Assembly (NCBI RefSeq): GCF_010729665.1
Contig: NZ_AP022611.1
Location: 124,001-188,000, forward strand
DNA length: 64,000 nucleotides
Source: Mycolicibacterium madagascariense
Lineage (GTDB): Bacteria > Actinomycetota > Actinomycetes > Mycobacteriales > Mycobacteriaceae
Direction: 5' to 3'
Of this stretch, positions 6,919 through 14,900 are shown piece by piece. The first letter of the stretch is position 1; each line of letters opens with the position of its first letter. The notes beneath the pieces were generated by a model. It was not told where the DNA came from. It searched no databases and saw only the letters and a program-made list of their open reading frames with translations. The position numbers were made by a program, and so were the translations under genes.

Positions 6919-8496
6919 ATGACCACCATCGCCACCCCCGAGCTTCTTCACCTCTCACCCAACGACATTGAGATCGAAGAGAACGTTCGACTGGACCCCC
7001 GTCTGGACCGCGACTTCCTTGCTTCCATCGAGGAGCACGGAGTCATGGTTCCCGTGCTCGCAGTACGGATCGACGGGCAGGCCAAGCCCCTGGTGCGCGA
7101 GGGGCAGCGCCGCATCCAGGCCGCACGCCAGGTCGGGTTGACATCGGTGCCCGTGTACGTGCGCACCGTCGATGGCAATGAGACCGCCGTTCGCGCCCAG
7201 CGCGTCATCGAGCAGATCGTGACCAACGACCGCCGCCTGCCCCTCACCGACGCCGAGCGCGCGCGCGGGATCAACCAGCTGCTGCTCGACGGGGTGTCAC
7301 CGACGAAGGTCGCCAAGGGGCTGTCCACCACCAAAGAGGCAGTCGCCGCAGCCAAGGTAGCCATCGAATCCGAGAAGGCGATGAGCGCCTTGGACACCGG
7401 GCAGCTCAACCTGATCGAGGCCACCAGCTTCGTGGAGTTCGACGGCGACGACGAGGCCCAGGCCGAATTGATCAAGGTCGCAGGCACCGACCAGTTCGCG
7501 CACCGCGTCGCCCAACTGCGCGCCGACCGCGAGGAGCGCCGCCGCTACGAGGGGGCGGCGGAAGCGTTCACGGCCAAGGGATACACCGTGCTCGGCGGCT
7601 ACCCCAGCTGGTCCGACAAGAGCTACATCAGCACCAACTACCTGCTCGACGCGGAGGGCAAGCACCTGACCGATGAGGCGATTGCCGCCATGGAAGCCCA
7701 ACACTGGGCGGTCGTGCTCGTCAGCGAGGAGGCATTCGTCGATGCCGAGACCGGCGAGCCGGTCAACGAGCGCGACGTCGACTGGGATACCGAGGACGAT
7801 CCGGAATCCGAACCGCAGGAAGGGCTGCGGCACGTACGCACCGTCAAGGAGACGACCACCTGGAGGCCCGAGTACTACTGCACCAACCCCATCGGCGCCG
7901 GAGTCACCCTGACCTCCTATGGAGCCCAACGGTACGGCGTCGACGCCGAGCGCCTCGCTGACGAGAGCGACCCGGACGGGGCGGCGGAGCGGGAACGGGC
8001 CCGCGAGGAAGCGGCCGAGAAGGAACGCGCTGAACGCCGCAAGCTGATCGCCCTGAACAAGCTGGGCGAAGCGGCAGCGATGGTGCGCCGGGAATGGGTG
8101 CGCGACAAACTCCTTGCCCGCAAGACCGCCCCGAAGGGCGCGGCGCTGTATCTCGCCGAAGCGCTCACCAACCGGGCGGACCTGTTCAACGACTACCACG
8201 GCCAGCGACTCGCCCCCGAGCTGCTCGGCCTGGCCGACAACGAGACGCCAAAGATGGCGGTCGCCAAACTCACCGCCGCCGGCGATGCCCGCGCGCTGGT
8301 GATCATGCTCGGGATGGTGCTCGCCACCATCGAGGTCCGCACCAGCAAGGACGCCTGGCGCGGACCCCAGGACATCACCAAGACCTACCTGCGGTTCCTG
8401 GAGGAGAACGGCTACACGCTCAGCGAAATCGAGCAGGTGATTCTCGGCAAGCGCAAAGCCGAGACCGTGTACCGGCAGGCTTGCACGGAGGACTAG
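6919..8496 (+). CDS. ParB-like N-terminal-domain protein
   Basis: 525 aa from ATG 6919, preceded by GAGAAAGG. The N-terminal ParB/Srx fold is clear: residues 10-80 carry DIEIEENVRLDP, an IEEHG loop and the signature VREGQRRIQAARQVGL (59-74), which binds CTP in true ParB. A helix-rich region follows (LTDAERARGINQLLLDGVSP), then a long C-terminal part with a charged Glu/Arg coiled coil (about 355-380). It is longer than chromosomal ParB (~300 aa) and has no ParA partner next to it, so either partition or an IbrB-like role with the divergent PP-loop protein is possible. Regulated by the XRE double operator; followed by a strong terminator. Confidence 0.8.
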   Translation: MTTIATPELLHLSPNDIEIEENVRLDPRLDRDFLASIEEHGVMVPVLAVRIDGQAKPLVREGQRRIQAARQVGLTSVPVYVRTVDGNETAVRAQRVIEQIVTNDRRLPLTDAERARGINQLLLDGVSPTKVAKGLSTTKEAVAAAKVAIESEKAMSALDTGQLNLIEATSFVEFDGDDEAQAELIKVAGTDQFAHRVAQLRADREERRRYEGAAEAFTAKGYTVLGGYPSWSDKSYISTNYLLDAEGKHLTDEAIAAMEAQHWAVVLVSEEAFVDAETGEPVNERDVDWDTEDDPESEPQEGLRHVRTVKETTTWRPEYYCTNPIGAGVTLTSYGAQRYGVDAERLADESDPDGAAERERAREEAAEKERAERRKLIALNKLGEAAAMVRREWVRDKLLARKTAPKGAALYLAEALTNRADLFNDYHGQRLAPELLGLADNETPKMAVAKLTAAGDARALVIMLGMVLATIEVRTSKDAWRGPQDITKTYLRFLEENGYTLSEIEQVILGKRKAETVYRQACTED

Positions 8497-8507
8497 CGGT
8501 CCCGACC

Positions 8508-8542
8508 AGTGGCCCCGTGGAGTAGCGCTCCGCGGGGCCACT
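8508..8542 (+). terminator. Intrinsic-type stem-loop after the ParB-like gene
   Basis: A perfect 10-bp stem, AGTGGCCCCG (8508-8517) with CGGGGCCACT (8533-8542), and an inner GGAG/CTCC pairing. It starts 12 bp after the stop codon and is followed by TTTGGTGT. Probable transcription terminator. Confidence 0.8.
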
Positions 8543-8770
8543 TTGGTGTCGCCCGGATCAAGAGACGCCGAGAAAAGGAAATGGCAGAAATGCCGCCTAG
8601 TGCGAAATAAGCGGATTTCCTAGTGTCATTAGCGAGCGGATATAAACCCGCAGATCGACGCCATAGATTCATGCTTAGAATATCGCTATATCCGTTGCTA
8701 AATAGCCTGCCAGCAATTAGAATAGGAGGTACTTAAATATCCCGGAAAGACTCACGATAAAGGAGTTGAA
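8543..8770. other. AT-rich intergenic region upstream of the redoxin gene
   Basis: About 230 bp that is clearly richer in A/T than its surroundings and without a gene. It contains two copies of CCTAGTG (around 8597 and 8620), two AGCGGAT repeats, the imperfect palindrome GCGGATATAAACCCGC, and a perfect Shine-Dalgarno sequence AGGAGGT near 8725 with no start codon at the usual distance. It must carry the promoter of the 8771-10129 genes; an origin or centromere function is also conceivable but unsupported. Confidence 0.4.
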
Positions 8771-9016
8771 ATGGCCACCACAGCCCCCGTCACCGTCTAC
8801 ACCAAGCCCGCCTGCGTCCAGTGCAACGCCACCTACAAGGCGCTCGACAAGCAGGGCATCTCCTACGAGGTCGTCGACATCAGCACCACCCCCGAAGCCC
8901 GCGACTTCGTGATGGCCCTCGGCTACCTGCAGGCCCCCGTGGTGGTGGCCGGAGACGACCACTGGTCAGGTTTCCGGCCCGACCGCATCAAGTCACTCCT
9001 GGCGCACGCGGCCTGA
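8771..9016 (+). CDS. NrdH-type glutaredoxin-like redoxin
   Basis: 81 aa. A thioredoxin-fold protein with the redox motif CVQC at residues 15-18 and the NrdH hallmark C-terminus (LGYLQAPVVVAGDDHWSGFRPDRI). NrdH donates electrons to class Ib ribonucleotide reductase and is reduced by thioredoxin reductase. ATG 8771 is preceded by AAAGGAG. It leads a run of four same-strand genes (to 10129). No nrdI, nrdE or nrdF is nearby, so it may serve the host reductase or another disulfide. Confidence 0.9.
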   Translation: MATTAPVTVYTKPACVQCNATYKALDKQGISYEVVDISTTPEARDFVMALGYLQAPVVVAGDDHWSGFRPDRIKSLLAHAA

Positions 9017-9030
9017 CGGGAACTCGCACC

Positions 9031-9294
9031 ATGACGTACACCGCCAGCATCACCGAACCGGCCGAATCCGACGCAATGCCGTTGTGGGAGTCGTTCGACC
9101 ACGCCACCGCTGAGAACGCCTTCGACGCCGCGCGTAGACACATCGCCGCCGCCCAGCCCTTCGACCGGATCGTCGATCTCGGCGGTGACGTGTACGCGGT
9201 CCTGTCCGGAGCCGGCCACGGGGCGGAACGGGTTGCGACCGTCGTCATCTCACCCGGCGACGACGCCCCCGCCGCACCAACCGTCAACCACTGA
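9031..9294 (+). CDS. Small hypothetical protein
   Basis: 87 aa from ATG 9031, 14 bp after the redoxin gene. Contains WESFDHATAENAFDAARRHI and RIVDLGGDVYAVLS, a helix followed by a strand-turn-strand; not recognised. No signal or membrane segment. Probably translated from the same message as the redoxin. Confidence 0.55.
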   Translation: MTYTASITEPAESDAMPLWESFDHATAENAFDAARRHIAAAQPFDRIVDLGGDVYAVLSGAGHGAERVATVVISPGDDAPAAPTVNH

Positions 9295-9304
9295 AGGAGC
9301 CCCC

Positions 9305-9592
9305 ATGTACACGCTGACCATCGACGAGGGCGGCCGCGACGTAAGCACGCCGCACGACACCCCAGAAGCCGCCCAGGCCGCCCTACACGCGTACCTGGTG
9401 TTCTCGGACTACTACTACCAGCCCACTCAGCTCAGCGCCGCCCACGCGGCGTACGAATTGATCTCACTCACCCAGGGCCAGCCGCGCGTTGTCGGCGTGG
9501 CCACCATCGAGCCCTACACCGAACTCGCCGCGCGTCGCGACCTCCGGGCCGTCTTCGCCGCAATCGGCCCCGCGCACGCCCTCGCGTCCTAG
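9305..9592 (+). CDS. Small hypothetical protein
   Basis: 95 aa from ATG 9305, with GAAGGAG directly upstream. YTLTIDEGGRDVSTPHDTPE followed by a helix ending HAYLVFSDYYYQP suggests a compact alpha/beta fold. Family unknown. Ten bases separate it from the preceding gene and three from the next, so it is part of the operon. Confidence 0.55.
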   Translation: MYTLTIDEGGRDVSTPHDTPEAAQAALHAYLVFSDYYYQPTQLSAAHAAYELISLTQGQPRVVGVATIEPYTELAARRDLRAVFAAIGPAHALAS

Positions 9593-9595
9593 CCC

Positions 9596-10129
9596 ATGCC
9601 GTACTACCTCACCAGCGTGGCCGAGCTGCCCCACCCTCACGCCATGGGCGAGCGGCCCCATCCGGACGGCACACGGTCCAACTGTCCCCTCGCTCTTGAG
9701 GCTGCCATCCGCACCCTCGGGCACCACCCCGGGCGGGACGGCTACCGCGCGCTGTCCGCGCGCGAGGACATCGCCGTGCGCCGCCGCAGCTGCGACGTCC
9801 ACTCGGGAGACTGGACCATCGCGCTGCCCGCCATCACGGCCTTCCTCGAGCCGTTCCCCGTCAGCGCCGACACCGCGACCATCGCCAGCGCCGCACGCAG
9901 TCACCCGTCGTTCGCGTCGCTCGCCCCGGCGGATCGCCGGCTGGCGCTGGCGCTGCTGAGCTACAGCGACTCGCTGCGCGTGTACGTCAACGGCCAGGGC
10001 GAGCGCGAGACGATCGGCCAGCACCGCATCTGCTGGGCCCGCACCGCCGGCATTGCAGCCGTGCCCGTGTGGTTCGACGCCACCACCGTGGCCCCGCCGC
10101 GCGACGCGACGCTGCTGCAGCGCGGCTAA
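9596..10129 (+). CDS. Hypothetical protein
   Basis: 177 aa from ATG 9596, last gene of the redoxin run. The body has a helical middle (LALEAAIRTLG, DWTIALPAITAFLEPF) and a C-terminal region that looks structured (LALALLSYSDSLRVYVNG). No catalytic motif or family recognised. Good codon bias supports it. It converges on the HNH gene, with a hairpin between them. Confidence 0.55.
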   Translation: MPYYLTSVAELPHPHAMGERPHPDGTRSNCPLALEAAIRTLGHHPGRDGYRALSAREDIAVRRRSCDVHSGDWTIALPAITAFLEPFPVSADTATIASAARSHPSFASLAPADRRLALALLSYSDSLRVYVNGQGERETIGQHRICWARTAGIAAVPVWFDATTVAPPRDATLLQRG

Positions 10130-10225
10130 ACCGCCACAGGAACACTCCACGGCGCACGCCGACGCGCATCCTCTGACCCCCGTCATCGGGCGATGCGACA
10201 CCGCGCGCCAACCCCGTCACCGCGT

Positions 10226-10242
10226 CGCGGTCGACGACCGCG
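10226..10242. terminator. Hairpin between convergent genes
   Basis: CGCGGTC, GAC, GACCGCG: a perfect 7-bp stem with a 3-base loop, in the 131-bp gap between the convergent genes ending at 10129 and 10261. No T-tract. A bidirectional terminator is plausible. Confidence 0.4.
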
Positions 10243-10260
10243 TGGCACCGCGTTGCGGGC

Positions 10261-10764
10261 TCACCACAGCGTGGGTTGATCACCCAACAGCGCGGCTTGC
10301 ACCGCAGCGGCATCCCAACCGTGGCGCACGGCCTCGCGCAGCGCCACCGACCGTTCACGCCGCACGCCACGACTGTCGAAGCGTCGCAGCGCATATCGGC
10401 CACCGCCGCGGCGCATCCGCGCCATGCGCCCCATGTTGTCGCCCTGAGACCCCGAAACCACGTGCTGGTGCGGCTCTGTCGCATCAGCGACCTTGACGCA
10501 CACCGGGTTGTCGCACTCGTGAAGACCGAGCACCCCAGCGGCCACCACCCCGGACACGATCGCCAACGCGTAGCGATGCGGCCGCACACACAACCCCGAC
10601 CCCGCTCGGGTGAGATAGAACCGGCCGTAGCCATCGGCGCCGATGGCACCCGTCCAAATGTCGCAGTCCGACACCGTGGGACCGCACACCACATGCCGGT
10701 GAAAGCGCGCGATCTCCGAGGCATGCACCCGCCGATCCACGATCAGCTCCCCCGCACTCCTCAT
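10261..10764 (-). CDS. HNH-type endonuclease-like protein
   Basis: 167 aa. Shows the zinc-loop HNH pattern found in phage and plasmid proteins: CDIWTG (34-39), DGYGRF (44-49), HR (63-64), HECDNPVCV (82-90) and GSQGDN (105-110). Such proteins are often homing-type nucleases or nicking accessories; activity here is not proven. ATG 10764 is chosen over a longer reading because a TAGGTT -10 (10773-10778) sits eight bases upstream, suggesting a leaderless message. The C-terminus is Arg-rich with AAAVQAALLGDQPTLW. Lies two genes away from the relaxase region. Confidence 0.7.
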   Translation of the reverse strand: MRSAGELIVDRRVHASEIARFHRHVVCGPTVSDCDIWTGAIGADGYGRFYLTRAGSGLCVRPHRYALAIVSGVVAAGVLGLHECDNPVCVKVADATEPHQHVVSGSQGDNMGRMARMRRGGGRYALRRFDSRGVRRERSVALREAVRHGWDAAAVQAALLGDQPTLW

Positions 10765-10775
10765 GACCGGTGAAC

Positions 10776-11051
10776 CTAACCGCCGACACCGACGTTCAAC
10801 GCGGCCCGCACCATCGTCCGCCGCACCCCGCCAAACGCCCCGGCACACCGCGACCCTCTTGGCACGGTCGCGGTCCCGCAATTGCGGCACCGCGGGCCGG
10901 CGGTCAGCGAGCCCTCCAGGCACGCGAAGGTGCGGAAAGGCCGGCCATCCGCAGCGTCACCGCGCAGGCCCCGGCTGCTGCGCCGCGATGCGACGCCGCA
11001 GCACGCCGCCGGAAGCTCGCTCGTCGCCGGATTCACGGTCTGCCACACCAT
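10776..11051 (-). CDS. Possible small zinc-ribbon-like protein (doubtful)
   Basis: A 91-codon frame from ATG 11051, lying between the accessory gene (stop at 11086) and the HNH gene. It contains CRNCGTATVPRGSRC, which could be half of a zinc ribbon, but there is no good ribosome site and the rest is Arg/Ala-rich. If real it would be the second gene of the 11580 transcript. I see nothing else in the ~320 bp between 10765 and 11085 apart from the HNH promoter. Confidence 0.3.
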   Translation of the reverse strand: MVWQTVNPATSELPAACCGVASRRSSRGLRGDAADGRPFRTFACLEGSLTAGPRCRNCGTATVPRGSRCAGAFGGVRRTMVRAALNVGVGG

Positions 11052-11085
11052 CTGCCACGCCTGCGGTGCACGGCGGTGCGAACCC

Positions 11086-11580
11086 TCACGCAGAGGCTGC
11101 CTCGGCCGGCGGTTCGCCCACGACCGGGCCGACCGCGCCACCCGCCGCCGCCTCACCCGTTCCAGACACATCGGGACCTAGTGCATGCGAACCGTTCCGC
11201 GGTAGCGGATTTCCCGCTTTCGGCGCATGCCGCGCCATCGCGCGCACGATGCCGATCCCGAGGTCGTGTTTGGTCGCGATCGTCGTCAGCGTCTCACCCC
11301 GCTCACGCATCCGTTCGATCGCCGCGCCCGCTGCTTCGCGTTCGTCGCCCACCCGTTTGGCTTCTTCGCGCTCCAGCTGCGCGTCGGCCTGCGCGCGCAG
11401 CTCTGCGCGCCGCTCCTTCTTCCACTCGCCGATCGCGTCGAGCTTGTCGATCGCGTGAAGCAGGACCGTGGCGTCCTTGAGGTTCGCCTTCTCCCGCGCC
11501 GCATGCTCCTCGTTGGCGCGCCGAGCCGCTTCCACCGCCCGGCGCCGGGCCTCCGCCTTGGATGTTCTCGCTGCCGTCAT
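11086..11580 (-). CDS. Charged coiled-coil/HTH protein, probable relaxase accessory factor
   Basis: 164 aa. Residues 5-90 are a highly charged helix (AEARRRAVEAARRANEEHAA onward), probably a coiled coil. At 94-118, RGETLTTIATKHDLGIGIV resembles an HTH with a recognition helix. The tail is Ala/Gly/Pro-rich. It is divergent from the MobF relaxase across the candidate oriT, and both are driven by box promoters, which suggests an oriT-binding auxiliary protein of the relaxosome. ATG 11580 is chosen because the -10 TAGGGT ends eight bases before it. No named family recognised. Confidence 0.65.
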   Translation of the reverse strand: MTAARTSKAEARRRAVEAARRANEEHAAREKANLKDATVLLHAIDKLDAIGEWKKERRAELRAQADAQLEREEAKRVGDEREAAGAAIERMRERGETLTTIATKHDLGIGIVRAMARHAPKAGNPLPRNGSHALGPDVSGTGEAAAGGAVGPVVGEPPAEAASA

Positions 11581-11588
11581 GGTCGAGG

Positions 11589-11631
11589 ACCCTAGAAGCG
11601 TTCGGCCCGAGCAGGCCACCACCACAGCCAC
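11589..11631 (-). promoter_or_regulatory. Box promoter P3
   Basis: Minus strand: box GTGGCTGTGGTGG (11619-11631), -35 TGGCCT (11613-11618), 18 bp, -10 TAGGGT (11589-11594), eight bases to ATG 11580. Faces away from promoter P4. Confidence 0.75.
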
Positions 11632-11832
11632 ATTCGTCGCTCACCACTTTTTCCTCCGCCCTCCTACCGCCTCACCGTCACCACCCCCAAACCCGCCGTC
11701 ACCTCACCCCATCGCCAACCACCGCACCCATCGCCACCCACCCTCCTCGCACCCTCCGTTTACAGCTCACCGACAGACCACACACCTCTTGCACTCAGGA
11801 GAAGCGCCCCGTCTAAGAGTTTTCTAAGAACC
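11632..11832. other. Candidate origin of transfer (oriT) region
   Basis: Two hundred non-coding bases between divergent box promoters P3 and P4, next to the relaxase gene. The plus strand is strongly C-rich and G-poor from 11650 to 11760, with repeated CACC and CCATCGCC units. Two TCTAAGA direct repeats (11812-11818, 11823-11829) are spaced one helical turn apart. Location and strand asymmetry suggest oriT, but no nic site can be assigned by eye. Confidence 0.45.
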
Positions 11833-11875
11833 CCCGGTTTGGTGGTGGCTTCGCCGGGCGTGCTGTTCGTAGCGT
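11833..11875 (+). promoter_or_regulatory. Box promoter P4 (relaxase)
   Basis: Plus strand: box CCCGGTTTGGTGG (11833-11845), -35 TGGCTT (11846-11851), 18 bp, -10 TAGCGT (11870-11875), seven bases to ATG 11883, the start of a short upstream frame. Confidence 0.75.
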
Positions 11876-11882
11876 GCGGCGC

Positions 11883-11912
11883 ATGCGGACCCGTGCGTGC
11901 GCGTCATGGTGA
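11883..11912 (+). CDS. Nine-codon leaderless upstream ORF coupled to the relaxase
   Basis: ATG 11883 lies exactly at the predicted transcription start of P4. It encodes MRTRACASW and ends in TGA at 11910-11912, overlapping the relaxase ATG 11912 as TGATG. Because the relaxase start has no Shine-Dalgarno sequence, ribosomes terminating on this peptide probably re-initiate there. Inferred from position only. Confidence 0.5.
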   Translation: MRTRACASW

Positions 11913-14900
11913 TGACGCTGCACAAGCTGACCGCCGGGGACGGATACCTGTACCTGGTGCGGCAGGTCGCTGCCGCCGACAGCACCGAGCGGGGCCGCTC
12001 CACGCTGGCCGACTACTACTCGGCCAAGGGCGAATCGCCGGGCCGGTGGATGGGCCGCGGCCTGGCCGCGCTGTCGGACACCGGGCGCTGCGAAGTGAGT
12101 CCGCAGGCCCGCGAGGAACTTTGGACGGTCGATGAGGGGTCGGGCGTCAGTGAATCGCAGATGCGCAACCTCTACGGGGTGGGGCTGCACCCCAACGCCG
12201 ATGCCATCTCGACCTACGTCAACGGGCGCGGTGCGGGCCCCGAACGGGCCGCCGGACGCCTCGGACGCAAATTTCGCGTGGTCGACGGCGAACCGGAGTT
12301 CGCGCGCCGATTAGCGGTCGCGTTCCGCGACCACAACGCCGAAACCGGCGCACATTGGAACGCCGCCATCGACCCCGAGATCCGCGCGCAGATCCGCACC
12401 CGCGTGGCGTTGGATCTGTTCTCCGAGGAGTACGGCCGCCCACCGTCCGACGACCGGGAACTGTCGGGATTCATCGCCCGCAATACGCGCGCGGCCACCA
12501 CCGCCGTCGCGGGCTACGACCTGACGTTCTCACCTGTGAAATCAGTCTCGGCGCTGTGGGCCATCGCCCCGCTGTCGGTGTCCGAGCAGGTCGAAGCCGC
12601 CCACGACGCCGCGGTCGCCGACGTGCTGGAGTGGTTGCAGGATCAAGCCACGTTCACCCGTACCGGCGCCGGGGGTATCGCCCAGGTAGACACCGAGGGG
12701 CTGATCGCCGCCGCGTTCACCCATCGCGATTCGCGTGCCGGTGATCCCGATCTGCACACTCACGTTGCGATCTCCAACAAGGTCTCCTACGTGGACGCCA
12801 ACGGCGTGCGCCGGTGGCTCGCGCTGGACGGTCAACCGCTGCACCGGGTGACGGTGGCGGCCTCGGAGTTGTACAACACTCGGCTCGAAGCGCACATGAT
12901 CGAGCGCCTCCGGGTGGGCTTCGTCGAGCAGTCCCGCGGGCGGGGAAAACGACCGGTCCGCGAAGTCGACGGAATGTCGGCGGAGCTGATGGCGCGGTGG
13001 TCGAGCCGGCGCGTGGCGATCGAGGCGCGTACCGCCGAATTGGCCAAGGCGTTTCAGGCCGCTCACGGACGCGAACCCACCAACACCGAGATCATCGCGC
13101 TGGCCCAACAGGCGACGTTGGAATCGCGCGAAGCCAAGCACGAACCGCGCTCGCTGGCCGAGCAGCGCCACGTATGGCGCACGCAGGCCGTGGAGGTCAT
13201 GGGGCGCGATGGCGTGCACACGATGCTGGCCGGTGTTCTGACCGGTCCCCACCGCGCCCGCAGCGCCCCCGTCGTCGACCGGGAATGGATCACGTCGCGT
13301 GCTGGCGAACTGATCGCCACCGTGGCCGAATCACGGTCCACCTGGCAGCCGCATCACGTGCGCGCCGAGGCGCTGCGCATCGCGCGCACCCACGGGGTGG
13401 GGCACGATGTCGCACTGGTCGAACGTCTCACCGAAACCGCTCTTGGAGAGGGCTTCTCGGTGCCGCACGCGCGGGTGGCCGATGCTGAGCTGGACGAGCC
13501 TGTCGCATTGCGTCGCCGCGACGGTGCCAGCGTCTATTCGCGCCACGGCGTGCAGCTCTACACCAACCGCGAAACGCTCGCCGCTGAGCGCCGCATTCTG
13601 GACGCGGTGCACCGCTGCGACGGCCGCGCCGCCACGCCCGCCGATGTGGAGTTGGCGCTTGCGGATTCGGCGGCACGAGGACGCACGCTCAACCCCGGCC
13701 AGACCGCACTAGTGTCGGAGATGGCGACCTCGGGGCGCCGTGTCGCACTCGCGCTCGCGCCGGCCGGAACGGGCAAGACCACCGCCATGGCCGCCCTGGC
13801 TCATGCGTGGCGCAGTTCGGGTGGCCACGTCATCGGTTTGGCCCCCACCGCCGACGCGGCGATCGTGCTCGGGCAGGACCTCGGAGCCACCACCGACACC
13901 CTCGACAAGTACGTCTTCTGCGCCGACCCGGACAAGGCCGCAGCCTTCGGTGTTCCCGGCTGGTTCGACGAGGTGGGTCCGGACACGCTCATCGTCGTCG
14001 ACGAGGCCGGAAAGGCCGCCACCGCGGGCCTGGACGCGATGATCACCGACGCGTTGCGCAAGGGTGCGAGCGTGCGGCTGGTCGGTGACGACGGCCAGCT
14101 GTCGTCCATCTCGGCCGGTGGTGTCCTGCGTGACATCGCCGAGGCCACCGACGCGCTGACCCTCAGTGAGGTCGTGCGGTTCAAGTCGCCGGCCGAGGCC
14201 GCGGCCGGGCTCGCGTTGCACGACGCCGACCCCGCGGGCATCGGCTTCTACATCGACCACCACCGCGTGCACGTCGGCACCGACGAGACCGCCGCCGACA
14301 TGGCGTACGAGGCGTGGCGGGCCGACCTCGCCGCCGGCGCCGACAGCATCCTGCTCGCCCCCACCAACGACGTCATCAACGCGCTCAACGCGCGCGCCCG
14401 CGACGACCGATTGGCCGACGATCCCGAGGCCGCACGGGCGGCCACGGTCGTGCTGGCCGACCAGTTGCACGCCAGCGTCGGAGACACAATCCGCACCCGC
14501 AAGAACGCTCGCTGGATTCGCATCGGGCGCAACGACTTCGTGCGCAATGGCTACCGCTACACCATCACCGAGGTCCTCGGCGACGGCGGCGTGAAGGCCC
14601 GCCACCTGCGCAGCGGACGCATCGTGACGCTGCCCGCCGACTACATCGCCGAACACGTCACGCTCGGCTACGCCGCGACCATCGACTCCGCTCAGGGTCT
14701 GACCGCCGGTGGGCGCGACACCACGGGCACCTGCCACATCGTGGGCTCCGACGCGCTGACCCGCCAGCACCTCTACGTGGCCATGACCCGCGCGACCGAC
14801 GAGAACCACCTGTACCTGTCTACCGCCGAAGGCGATCCGCACCGGTTGCTGTCTCCCAAGGCCACCCACCCCGACACCGCCGTCGATGTCCTGGCCCGCA

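Noticed and set aside
7297..8541. Minus-strand open frame of 414 codons opposite the ParB-like gene
   Set aside because: Antisense shadow; the plus-strand gene has clear domain content and codon bias.
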